DNA of 10,699 bases from Saprospirales bacterium (GCA_003448025.1 DLXL01000418.1:6638-17336); one strand, 5' to 3'; counted from the first letter of the stretch, positions 1 through 7,253 are shown. The notes: a model not told the origin generated them from the sequence alone. Translations and numbers: made by a program.

Positions 1-49
1 GTCTACCGTAAGCCGTCAACCGTAGGCCGTCCACCGTCTACCGTAAGCC
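1..49. repeat. Heptanucleotide tandem repeat array
   Basis: Seven consecutive 7-base units fit GTNNRCC: gtctacc, gtaagcc, gtcaacc, gtaggcc, gtccacc, gtctacc, gtaagcc. Units 1-2 and 6-7 are identical pairs. The array begins at or before the window edge, so its true length is unknown. It ends one base before the TAA stop of the lipoprotein gene on the minus strand. A partial eighth unit (gttacaa) runs into that stop codon. A 7-base period is not a multiple of three in an obvious coding sense, and no gene was seen across it. Variable heptamer arrays of this style occur between genes in some Bacteroidota; that link is from memory. Confidence 0.85.
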
Positions 50-50
50 G

Positions 51-848
51 TTACAACCATTTATTTTTGTCTGCCAGAGGGCCAAGTTGCTCCCAAGTAA
101 GTAATACGGCACTTGAACCAACTGCATATGGAGCTATCTCATAAGCGTTGTAAAAGAATACCACGCCATTGGCCACTATTGCGATTTGGGCTGGCAATGG
201 AATTTGCTTGATTTCGGCATAAACTACTTCGGAAAGCGGGTCCGTTTCCTGCAAGCCCTTGGAAAGCTTGTATGCCTTTTCCAATGCTGGCTTAACCGCA
301 GTGGTGTCAGAAATTAAGTCGGTAATTTCAAGTGGTTTAGCTTCTTTGGTAAGGTCGTATGAAACCAGCATTGTAAAGGGATTGCCATGCGCCCCGCCTG
401 TATAAGAATATCCATCCATTTGCACGGTGGCTACCCTGGAGTTCAAAAAAGGTATCGTATCCTTCAGCTCGGTAGTGTATTCCAGAGCCATTTCAGGTCG
501 TTCCTTGACATCTGCCCTAAACATCTCAAAGAATTGCTGACTGGCAGAGTCCAGCGCAACTGCAAATGGCAACTGACCATTACCTCCTACAGCGCTAACT
601 ATAAATTCCTGAACAGATTGATTCAATGCCTTCACCAGAACCGAGTCATGCCCTGAAAAAATGGGGTAAGAAACTATGAACCCAGCACAAGCACCTTTAG
701 CCTCGTCGACACAATCTCTTTTAGAGAACAGGCTGCTTTCTGCACTCAGACCATTCTTTTTTTGAGAAGCCTGATCCTTAGTTCCACAGGAAGTCCACAA
801 CATCAAAACAATGGCAATCATGCCAACACAAGAGAAAACTTTTTGCAT
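51..848 (-). CDS. DUF4163/DUF3298-domain lipoprotein
   Basis: A 265-residue predicted lipoprotein of the envelope, molecular role unknown. The chosen ATG at 848 gives MQKVFSCVGM followed by a hydrophobic stretch and a lipobox-like LWTSC with Cys21. An upstream in-frame start at 908 would put 20 unrelated residues ahead of the signal peptide, so it was rejected. Trp at -3 of the lipobox is unusual. The mature part matches the DUF4163 plus DUF3298 (RsiV-like) pattern: TGGAHGN at residues 150-156, then SYDL at 163-166, and near the C-terminus YNAYEIAPYAVG at 233-244. This family is typically a periplasmic or surface-anchored domain with no known enzyme activity. It lies about 100 bases downstream of the beta-barrel gene on the same strand. 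A weak TACCTTGC stretch upstream could be a degraded promoter, but there is no good -33 element, so cotranscription is possible. Confidence 0.85.
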   Translation of the reverse strand: MQKVFSCVGMIAIVLMLWTSCGTKDQASQKKNGLSAESSLFSKRDCVDEAKGACAGFIVSYPIFSGHDSVLVKALNQSVQEFIVSAVGGNGQLPFAVALDSASQQFFEMFRADVKERPEMALEYTTELKDTIPFLNSRVATVQMDGYSYTGGAHGNPFTMLVSYDLTKEAKPLEITDLISDTTAVKPALEKAYKLSKGLQETDPLSEVVYAEIKQIPLPAQIAIVANGVVFFYNAYEIAPYAVGSSAVLLTWEQLGPLADKNKWL

Positions 849-949
849 AAAAACACAGAGCATTTTCGCTGCAAGGTACAACAATGCCACGGAGCTAAGA
901 AAGCGCAATATCTTTTAAAAACAGGTATTTCGGTTTTCCTCCAGCGCCT

Positions 950-1585
950 TTAAAGCAAATAAATAGTCTGGAAATACAGGCAATGCTGGTTCCAGCTTTT
1001 CCCGCCTTGCGGGGCCTTGCGCGAATCGTACAGTAACACCAGTGAACGGTTCCAGCGAACGGTGAATCCCAGATGCCGGTTGGCCCAAAAATTAGCGCCC
1101 AGTACAATACTCAGATCATTCCTGGTCAGATAATCAGGAGCAACGTTATTCAGCCAGTTGAAATCATCATCTACTTTGGAGTTGATCAGGCGTGCATAGG
1201 ATAACCCGGCATTGAATGATACCCTGTAATAATTATATTTCTCTTCATCATATTCAACCAGCCAATCCTTGAAATGCCATTGAATGGGCACTTCTACATA
1301 ATTCAGTGTCAGTGCAAATGGATTAGGAACAAAATCATTGGGGATCAATTCATTTTGACACCCCCTTTGGGAAAACAGGATTTCCATGCTGGCTTCTGTT
1401 TTACCTTTTAACCGGGAAATAACCCTCAAGCCGCCCTGAAAGCCTAGTTTATTGTAGCCGGCCGATAAATCGCCATCAATTTGAGAGGCCGTCAGTCCCA
1501 ATACCGCTCCTGCTTTAAAACGTGGTTGCGCGGCAACGATCAAAGGAAATGCGACGATGATTGCCCAAAAAACAAGCTTTTTCAT
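950..1585 (-). CDS. PorT-like outer-membrane beta-barrel protein
   Basis: A 211-residue small beta-barrel. Residues 1-19 form a signal peptide (MKK, hydrophobic core, then VAA before Gln20). The remainder alternates polar and hydrophobic or aromatic residues in strand-like runs. It has the usual opening of the PorT/OMP_b-brl_2 group, a first strand such as FKAGAVLGLTASQIDGD (residues 23-39), followed by YNKLGFQGGL. Length is normal for the family (about 190-250). The family sits in the outer membrane; members range from T9SS accessory proteins to uncharacterised porin-like proteins, and specific function cannot be read here. The ATG at 1585 is the only start that gives a clean signal peptide. 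A promoter match lies at 1657-1685, giving a leader of about 65 bases. The gene is divergent from the 87-aa gene. Confidence 0.85.
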   Translation of the reverse strand: MKKLVFWAIIVAFPLIVAAQPRFKAGAVLGLTASQIDGDLSAGYNKLGFQGGLRVISRLKGKTEASMEILFSQRGCQNELIPNDFVPNPFALTLNYVEVPIQWHFKDWLVEYDEEKYNYYRVSFNAGLSYARLINSKVDDDFNWLNNVAPDYLTRNDLSIVLGANFWANRHLGFTVRWNRSLVLLYDSRKAPQGGKSWNQHCLYFQTIYLL

Positions 1586-1656
1586 GTCAATTTTTAAGTG
1601 TTTATAATGGTTAGCATCCAGAAGGAACCTGAGATGGAAAAATCCCGATCAAGCGC

Positions 1657-1685
1657 CAAACTTACTGTTATTTTTGCGCGACAAA
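1657..1685 (-). promoter_or_regulatory. Bacteroidota-type promoter for the beta-barrel gene
   Basis: Read on the minus strand, TTTG (1685-1682) is separated by 17 bases from TAAGTTTG (1664-1657). This fits the Bacteroidota consensus TTTG-N17-23-TAnnTTTG with no mismatch. Transcription would start near 1650, about 65 bases before the ATG at 1585. The plus-strand candidate -7 element (1669-1676) lies inside the spacer, so the two divergent promoters would overlap. Confidence 0.6.
1669..1676 (+). promoter_or_regulatory. Candidate -7 element for the 87-aa gene
   Basis: TATTTTTG fits TAnnTTTG exactly and lies 33 bases before the ATG at 1710. No TTG was found at the expected -33 distance (around 1643-1651), so this is a weaker call than the opposing promoter. 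Confidence 0.35.
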
Positions 1686-1709
1686 TTTGCTGCGAAATTT
1701 TGACACGAT

Positions 1710-1973
1710 ATGCGATATACTCAAACAACACTGAAAAAACTGGAGGATATCTTTGATGAACTGGACTACACAGTCCGGTATGAAAAAGGTAGTTTTCAAA
1801 GCGGTTATTGCATAGTGGAAAGCCGAAGAGTTGCTGTAGTGAATAAATTTTTCGATACCGAGGCCAGGATCAACACGCTGCTTGACATTTTGAACAGGAT
1901 TGAATTTGACCTGGGAACCTTGTCTGATCAATCACGGGATCAATTGGAAAAGTGGAAAAAGAGCCATGATTAA
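1710..1973 (+). CDS. Conserved Bacteroidota protein of unknown function, 87 aa
   Basis: The only plus-strand gene. It encodes 87 residues with no signal peptide or membrane segment, so it is probably cytoplasmic. From memory, short proteins with this layout are widespread in Bacteroidota: an N-terminal helix with TLKKLEDIFDELDYTVRYEKG, then FQSGYCIVESRRVAVVNKFF, then EARINTLLDIL. No function is established that I know of. The central part (residues 20-50) looks like a small beta-sheet flanked by helices, and the C-terminus is highly charged (QLEKWKKSHD). The ATG at 1710 is preferred because the conserved part begins within ten residues. It is followed 31 bases later by a strong hairpin terminator (2005-2043), so it is probably a single-gene transcript. 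There are no catalytic motifs to suggest an enzyme. Confidence 0.8.
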   Translation: MRYTQTTLKKLEDIFDELDYTVRYEKGSFQSGYCIVESRRVAVVNKFFDTEARINTLLDILNRIEFDLGTLSDQSRDQLEKWKKSHD

Positions 1974-2004
1974 CCGAAAGGTCAGATTTAGGATCGATGA
2001 ATAA

Positions 2005-2043
2005 AAAAGCGCCGACCCGTGCTATAGACGAGTCGGCGCTTTT
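2005..2043. terminator. Bidirectional intrinsic terminator
   Basis: A perfect 12-bp stem pairs 2005-2016 (aaaagcgccgac) with 2032-2043. Within the loop, cgt (2018-2020) can pair with acg (2028-2030) after one mismatch, leaving a 7-base apical loop. A run of A on the left and T on the right lets it act in both directions. It lies between the convergent 3' ends of the 87-aa gene (stop 1971-1973) and the PKD lipoprotein gene (stop 2061-2063). Confidence 0.9.
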
Positions 2044-2060
2044 GGTGGTTGGATCTAACA

Positions 2061-2444
2061 CTAAAAATCGTGTGCGATACCTCCGAATATACAAAGCACC
2101 GTAATGTTTTTGCTGGTTTGTTTTATGTTACCATGGATATCTTTCACTTTTAGGGTGATGGTATAAATTCCATGCATTTGATAGTCAAAACTTGGTGTAG
2201 CTTCTGTAGACGTAACACCGTTCCCTAAATTCCACTCATACGATACTGCGTTTTGAGACTGGTTTGTAACCAACACCGGATCCTTTTCGTTTACTGAACC
2301 ATTCTGATGGTTGATGACAAAATCAGCCACTAATCCAGATGGAGCAGGCAGTGCGGTTTCATCAAAATAAACTTCATCAACACTTTTCTTTTGGCAGGAA
2401 GAAACCAATGCTATGAAGGCGAACAAAAAGAAAATATTTTTCAT
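2061..2444 (-). CDS. Small PKD-domain lipoprotein
   Basis: A 127-residue predicted lipoprotein made of little more than one PKD domain. The ATG at 2444 gives MKNIFFLFAF plus lipobox LVSSC with Cys17. A longer in-frame reading from 2585 would add 47 residues, partly encoded by the neighbouring terminator hairpin, and is not credible. A short linker (18-37) precedes the PKD domain (about 38-116), with YEWNLGNG at 69-76 in place of the usual WDFGDG, then YTITLKVKD (94-102). PKD domains are Ig-like folds in surface proteins that mediate protein or glycan contacts. The chain ends soon after the last strand with a tail containing Cys118. It has its own promoter match (2474-2505) and hairpins on both sides, so it is likely monocistronic. 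Partner unknown. Confidence 0.85.
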   Translation of the reverse strand: MKNIFFLFAFIALVSSCQKKSVDEVYFDETALPAPSGLVADFVINHQNGSVNEKDPVLVTNQSQNAVSYEWNLGNGVTSTEATPSFDYQMHGIYTITLKVKDIHGNIKQTSKNITVLCIFGGIAHDF

Positions 2445-2473
2445 GATAAAAATTGGAAAGTGAAATGCTGAGG

Positions 2474-2505
2474 CAAAGAAAGCATAATAAATTGAGGATA
2501 GCAAA
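2474..2505 (-). promoter_or_regulatory. Candidate promoter of the PKD lipoprotein gene
   Basis: On the minus strand TTTG (2505-2502), a 20-base spacer and TTTCTTTG (2481-2474) give a 7/8 match to TAnnTTTG with correct spacing. Transcription would begin near 2467, about 23 bases before the ATG at 2444. It lies downstream of the terminator of the large gene, as expected for an independent unit. Confidence 0.5.
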
Positions 2506-2550
2506 TAATGTTTTTCATCTATATGCCTCCCTTTTTGACAGTCTTTAAAT

Positions 2551-2589
2551 AAAAATGCCCGTCGCGGCACATACCGGACGGGCATTTTT
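2551..2589 (-). terminator. Intrinsic terminator of the large T9SS gene
   Basis: A perfect 13-bp stem pairs 2551-2563 (aaaaatgcccgtc) with 2577-2589; the 13-base loop can extend by three more pairs (2565-2567 with 2574-2576). On the minus strand the stem ends in a five-T run, 20 bases after the TAA at 2609-2611. The A/T symmetry means it could also stop plus-strand transcription. Confidence 0.9.
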
Positions 2590-2608
2590 CCGAAAAGAAG
2601 CTCGATGA

Positions 2609-5600
2609 TTATCTGCTGATCACCAGCTTACGGGCGCCCACTTCCTGTCCTGTACGGAAACGAAGGGTATACACGCCTCCAGGCAGGTTGGAGCAATCGA
2701 TGCGCACCACACTCTCCTGTTCGCTAATATCTGAAATCAATATACGACCAGTAGCATCTATCACCAACACTTCCAGGGTGCCATTCACCGGACGGCCAAA
2801 TACAATATTTGTATAGGATTGGGCCGGGTTTGGTTGCAGGCTGATACCTGTTAGCCAGGTTGGTTCCTTTATGCCTACTGTGTTCTCCACCTTGTTATCA
2901 AGTGATGCATAAACACAGTCGTTGGCATCTGTTACCTGAACATTGTAGGAACCTTCAGACAGACCAGTTACATCCTGTGAATTAGCTATAACTGTACCTG
3001 CAGCATCAGTCCAAACATAGGAATATGGACCAGTACCACCATCAATGGTGATATCAATGGAACCAACCCCTTGTCCGTTGATATCGTTATTCACCTGAAT
3101 ATTGGTGAAGGTAATCGGGCTGGTGATGGTGACATTGAAGGAGCAGGAACCGGCGTTTCCACTGGCATCTGTATAGGTATAGGTAACAGGGTTTACACCA
3201 ACCGGGAACTCAGAACCACTTGGCAAACCATCCAGATTCCATTGGCCGTTGCCTGCCAGCAGACAGTTGTCTTCTGCAATTGGTGATGCGTAGGTCACGA
3301 TATTATCGTTAGCACAGGCTACGATATTTGCAGGGCAGGTAAGTACTGGTACAATATCGTCAACAACCTTAACCACAACAGTTGTAGCAGCTGTATTTCC
3401 GGAAAGGTCCGTTACAGTAAGCGTTACAGTTTGATCGCCAATTTGCTGACAATTAAAGCTTGATGGTGAAATCACAGTGCCAGCAATGCCGCAGTTATCA
3501 CCAAATTGAGCGCCAATGGTTACCAGTGAAACGGAGGCTTGTCCGTTGACATCCAAATTTATGACACCATTTTGTGCCGTTACGGTTGGAGCCTGGTTGT
3601 CGGCAGAGGTCAGGGAAACGGAGGTAGCGGATTGACATCCATTAGCATCAGTTACCTGCACAGAATAATCCCCAACAGTTGCATTGGAAAGGGTATTTCC
3701 GGTAGCTCCGTTGCTCCACAGGAAGCTGTAAGGCTCAGTACCACCTGTAATGGATACGGTTGCAGAGCCATTTGCTTCGTTCGGGCAAACAGGATTCACG
3801 GTTTGCACATCCCAGTTACCATATGGTTGCGGCTCGTTGATCGTTGCTGAGGTGCTAAAGTTGCAACCATTGGCATCTCCAACATTTACCGTGTAAGTGC
3901 CGCCCACCAAGCCGGATATAGTTGCCGTAGATTCGCCAGTATTCCAGGCATACGTAAACGGAGCTGTTCCACCCGTCAGAGACACGGTAACCGAACCATT
4001 GGCCAGGCCTGCGCAGCTCACATGAACAATGGTGTTTTCCGAAGAAATGGCGCAGAGGAACGACGATACTTCTACCGTTTGTTCGGCAGTGCATCCCAGT
4101 TCATCCGTTACCACCACTGAATAGATTCCGGGTATCAGATTTTGGATACTTTGGGTGGTTTCTCCGGTATTCCAAAGATAACTAAACTGACCGGTGCCGC
4201 CAGTTGGATTGGCAGTTGCGGTGCCATCATTTGCACCCTGAGCAGATTCTGCGGTAGTGGTTGCATTGGCAGCCACTGCTCCGGGTTCACCAATATTCAG
4301 GGTAAACTCTGCAGGACAAAGATTGTCATCCGTTACCTTAACAGTATAGGTACCTGCCGCTAGATTGTTGACGGATTGTGTGGTTTCGCCATTACTCCAG
4401 ACAAATGTGAATGGAGCGGCTCCTGCAGCTACCAGCACTTCAGCTGAGCCATTGCTGCCACCATTGCAGGATACATTATTGAAGGTTGTGGAAGCAGACA
4501 GCAAACAGTTAAAGGAGTTCACCGTTACAGACTGCGCAACCGTACAACCATTCGCATCCGTAATCACCACATTATAGTTACCCGGAGCCAGGTCAGTGAT
4601 GGTTTGTGTAGTACCGCCATTACTCCAGTCATAGGTGTAAGCACCGGTTCCTCCATTTGGATTCGCCGTTGCTGTTCCATCATTCACACCAAAAGCGGAC
4701 TGGGCAGTAGCCGCAACACTGGCAGAAAGCAAAGTTGGCTGAGTGATCTCTACGGAAGTAGTAGCAGAGCAATTTTCTGTATCTGTTACAACAACAACAT
4801 ACGTGCCGGCAGTTAGTCCATTTGCAGTAGCGGTGCTTGCACCGTTACTCCAGGCATATTGATATACGCCATTTCCACCGAGGGCTGACGCTGTTGCAGA
4901 ACCAGAAGCACCACCATTGCATAACACATTGGATTGGGCTGAAATGTTGGCATTCACGTTATTGTTTTGCAACAGATTCACCGCAGCAGTTTGGGTACAA
5001 CCATTCTGGGTATTGTTGACTAAAATGGAATAGGTACCTGCAGAATCAACCAACGGAGTCTGGGTATTCTCTCCAGAGATGATATGACCACCATTGGATG
5101 CTGTCCAGGAGTAACTGAAATTAGCACCCTGGGAGGAGCCTGTTCCATTCAGTTGGATCTGGAAAGTATTGCAGTTCAGATTTCCCGGCGTAACTGCTGA
5201 AGCAACGGGGGGAGCATTGTCTAAATTAACCGGAGCGCTGGCTGTTGAAGTACAACCGTTCAGGGTATCCGTAACAACGAGGCCATAGGTGCCAGGTTCG
5301 TTCACGGTTGGGTTTTGCAGAGACGACATGAAGTTATTTGGGCCGCTCCACAAATAGACTGCATTGGTATCCGGAGTTGAGCCGTAAATCACTACACTAT
5401 TCGCCACACAGGTCAGGGTATTACCGGTTGCTGATGCACCCGGAGCATTCGTATTGGTAGTTACGTTGGCAGTTGCCGTACTGGTGCAGGTGGTAATACT
5501 GTCAGTTACCACTACAACATAGGATCCGGAAACGTTTACCGTTGGGCTCCGCTCATTAGAACTGTAGCCGTTGGGCCCTGTCCATGCATAGGTAGGACTG

Positions 5601-7180
5601 GCGGCATTGGTGGTGGTATTTAGTGTAATGGAAGATACAATACAGTTTATTTGACCACCGGCGGTATTAACTACCGGAGGAGCAATTCCGGTAACCGTAG
5701 TAGCCGACGTTTGTGTGCAACCATTGGAGTTGTTGGTTACCTTCAGGGTATAGGTTCCCACAGCATTTACCACGGGAGTAAGTGTTGAACCGCCACTCAC
5801 AATATTTCCTCCATTGCTGGTACTCCAGGAATAGCTGAAATTTGAGCCTGATGAGCCGCTGCCCTGAAGGGTTGTTTGAGGCACAATACAAGTAATGGAT
5901 TGAGCCGGTCCGGCATCTGCTGTGGGTTGATCCAGATTGGAGCTTACCTGTTTGGAGGCAAAAGAAACGCAGGAGGATTCCGTATTGGTTACCTGAATGG
6001 TGTAACTTCCGGCAGCGTCAATCGTTGGCGTGGTGGTAGTTGCACCTGAAACGATGTTACCCCCGTTACTGGCGTACCACTGATAGGTAAATTCAGGGCC
6101 GGAACTGGACCCTGTTCCATTCAGTTGTTGTGTTGGCTGACTGCAGGTAATGACCAGTGGATCAGCGATCACAGCGGTTGGATATACAGCAGGCGCCATA
6201 TTTACCGTAAGTGTGACTTTACAAAAGTTATCGTCTGTAACACTAACGATATGATTGCCTACTCCCAGATTAAATGCTGTTTCACCATTTTGGCCATTTT
6301 GCCAATTGTAGGTATAGTTGGTATTCCAGCCTCCGCTGGCAGCAACCGTTGCAGAGCCAAGTATGCCGTTGCAACCAACAGGAGTAGAGCTCTCCAATGT
6401 CAAAGCCAGAGGTTCTGCAGGTTGATCAACATCAAAACTGAAAGTTCCAACCGTACCAACTCTACCATTTACGGTAACCGTATATGATCCTGCCGGAAGA
6501 TTAACCAAATCCTGCGTAGTAGCATTATTGCTCCAGGAATAAGTGTATGGAGGTACACCGCCACTTGGCGTAATATCAATGGAGCCGGTGTTGGTTCCAT
6601 AACATTTAACATGGCTTACCACTTGCGCATCCAATATCAACGGTGGTGGCGCGCATTTATCCTGCATGAAGCTAACCAAACCGGAAGTGGGCAACTGACC
6701 AGCTTCCCACACCTTCCGGTCGTATGGACAAATCGCGAAAATGGTTGGGTAATAACTAATTTGGTATGAATTGGCAATGGAAGGTCCCTGGGTATGAATA
6801 ATCGGGTAACCCGTACCTGCCACCCAGTTGCCCTGTGTGCCGCCAACGCAGCCAGACGGACCGTAAAGGCAAGCCAGATTGGTAGCAGCATCACCTTCCA
6901 TAAAGAATACCCGAACTTCATTGGAGCCGTCCGGGCCATACTCTTCATATAATTGTTCCAATGCACCCGAATTGTGGTAGTTCCAGCAAGGACCACACCA
7001 GGTAGCGGAAAAATCAATGAAGACGGTATAGCCATCATCCAGCATATCATACAAATTATAACTATTGCCATCCAAATCTGTGGCATTCCAGTCAGGCGCA
7101 ATACTTCCATCAGGAATTTGGGCATATACGGATACCCAACCCAACATGATCAACATGATGAGTAATATATTCTTTTTCAT
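2609..7180 (-). CDS. Secreted thioredoxin/SprB/Ig-repeat protein with T9SS type A sorting domain
   Basis: A 1523-residue surface protein. The ATG at 7180 begins a clear signal peptide (MKKNILLIMLIMLGWVSVYA, residues 1-20); an upstream in-frame start would add 37 unrelated residues. Order of parts: TlpA-like thioredoxin domain 22-178 with WCGPC at 61-65 and cis-Pro in YYPT (143-146); SprB-type repeats 186-250 and 253-328; five Ig-like repeats 331-736, each with a Cys pair 52-58 residues apart; six SprB-type repeats 741-1192, with motifs such as CNGG..GSA and GGTG.Y.Y.WSNG; an HYR-like domain 1196-1273; a second HYR domain 1274-1354; a last SprB repeat 1355-1430; T9SS type A sorting domain 1444-1523 (SLQPNPAQ, then GGVYTLRF, ending KLVISR). 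It is inferred to cross the outer membrane by T9SS and to be anchored at the surface or released. The adhesin-like stalk suggests attachment or gliding; the redox domain suggests disulfide exchange outside the cell. Substrate unknown. A hairpin terminator follows. Confidence 0.93.
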   Translation of the reverse strand: MKKNILLIMLIMLGWVSVYAQIPDGSIAPDWNATDLDGNSYNLYDMLDDGYTVFIDFSATWCGPCWNYHNSGALEQLYEEYGPDGSNEVRVFFMEGDAATNLACLYGPSGCVGGTQGNWVAGTGYPIIHTQGPSIANSYQISYYPTIFAICPYDRKVWEAGQLPTSGLVSFMQDKCAPPPLILDAQVVSHVKCYGTNTGSIDITPSGGVPPYTYSWSNNATTQDLVNLPAGSYTVTVNGRVGTVGTFSFDVDQPAEPLALTLESSTPVGCNGILGSATVAASGGWNTNYTYNWQNGQNGETAFNLGVGNHIVSVTDDNFCKVTLTVNMAPAVYPTAVIADPLVITCSQPTQQLNGTGSSSGPEFTYQWYASNGGNIVSGATTTTPTIDAAGSYTIQVTNTESSCVSFASKQVSSNLDQPTADAGPAQSITCIVPQTTLQGSGSSGSNFSYSWSTSNGGNIVSGGSTLTPVVNAVGTYTLKVTNNSNGCTQTSATTVTGIAPPVVNTAGGQINCIVSSITLNTTTNAASPTYAWTGPNGYSSNERSPTVNVSGSYVVVVTDSITTCTSTATANVTTNTNAPGASATGNTLTCVANSVVIYGSTPDTNAVYLWSGPNNFMSSLQNPTVNEPGTYGLVVTDTLNGCTSTASAPVNLDNAPPVASAVTPGNLNCNTFQIQLNGTGSSQGANFSYSWTASNGGHIISGENTQTPLVDSAGTYSILVNNTQNGCTQTAAVNLLQNNNVNANISAQSNVLCNGGASGSATASALGGNGVYQYAWSNGASTATANGLTAGTYVVVVTDTENCSATTSVEITQPTLLSASVAATAQSAFGVNDGTATANPNGGTGAYTYDWSNGGTTQTITDLAPGNYNVVITDANGCTVAQSVTVNSFNCLLSASTTFNNVSCNGGSNGSAEVLVAAGAAPFTFVWSNGETTQSVNNLAAGTYTVKVTDDNLCPAEFTLNIGEPGAVAANATTTAESAQGANDGTATANPTGGTGQFSYLWNTGETTQSIQNLIPGIYSVVVTDELGCTAEQTVEVSSFLCAISSENTIVHVSCAGLANGSVTVSLTGGTAPFTYAWNTGESTATISGLVGGTYTVNVGDANGCNFSTSATINEPQPYGNWDVQTVNPVCPNEANGSATVSITGGTEPYSFLWSNGATGNTLSNATVGDYSVQVTDANGCQSATSVSLTSADNQAPTVTAQNGVINLDVNGQASVSLVTIGAQFGDNCGIAGTVISPSSFNCQQIGDQTVTLTVTDLSGNTAATTVVVKVVDDIVPVLTCPANIVACANDNIVTYASPIAEDNCLLAGNGQWNLDGLPSGSEFPVGVNPVTYTYTDASGNAGSCSFNVTITSPITFTNIQVNNDINGQGVGSIDITIDGGTGPYSYVWTDAAGTVIANSQDVTGLSEGSYNVQVTDANDCVYASLDNKVENTVGIKEPTWLTGISLQPNPAQSYTNIVFGRPVNGTLEVLVIDATGRILISDISEQESVVRIDCSNLPGGVYTLRFRTGQEVGARKLVISR
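3605..4960 (-). repeat. Six SprB-type protein repeats
   Basis: Residues 741-1192 hold six units of about 75 residues, each ending in a G.Y.V.VTD..GC-like strand. Units 2 (816-890) and 4 (967-1041) lack the usual Cys near the start and share NDGTATANP and GGTG. Units 1 (741-815) and 3 (891-966) share CNGG..GSA, so 1-2 and 3-4 look like a duplicated pair. Units 5 and 6 (1043-1117, 1118-1192) also carry the Cys. This repeat is named for the gliding-motility adhesin SprB. Confidence 0.75.
4973..6190 (-). repeat. Five Ig-like protein repeats, order A-A-B-B-A
   Basis: Within the large protein, residues 331-736 hold five units of about 75-84 residues. Units 1, 2 and 5 share F.Y.W..SNGG.I.SG followed by TPxV and GTY or GSY. 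Units 3 and 4 instead share W.GPN, PTVN and VVTD...CTST. Cys pairs are 346/404, 431/488, 513/565, 591/643 and 670/728, consistent with one disulfide per Ig-like fold. The order points to duplication of neighbouring units. Confidence 0.75.
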
Positions 7181-7223
7181 AGGCAGAGAACAGGAAATGA
7201 TGTGTTTGTGAAATTGTGAGCGC

Positions 7224-7253
7224 GAAAAGTACAAATCCCTGGAACAATCCCAA
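7224..7253 (-). promoter_or_regulatory. Weak candidate promoter of the large T9SS gene
   Basis: On the minus strand TTG (7253-7251), a 19-base spacer and TACTTTTC (7231-7224, one mismatch to TAnnTTTG) lie about 44 bases before the ATG at 7180. No terminator was seen between this gene and the lipoprotein gene upstream (stop 7313), so readthrough is also possible. Confidence 0.35.

Noticed and set aside
1..49. Possible CRISPR array
   Set aside because: The units are 7 bases with no spacers of usual length, and no cas gene is in the window.
2445..2585. N-terminal extension of the PKD lipoprotein by 47 residues
   Set aside because: It would be translated from the terminator hairpin and the promoter region and would bury the lipoprotein signal peptide.
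3071..6487. Several plus-strand open frames of 60-120 codons opposite the large T9SS gene
   Set aside because: They are antisense to a clearly coding repeat-rich gene, share its repeat periodicity, have no recognisable domains and no promoter or start context.
6637..7125. A 162-codon minus-strand frame inside the thioredoxin region
   Set aside because: It overlaps the domain with intact WCGPC and signal peptide in another frame; its translation is low in family signal and is explained as a shadow.
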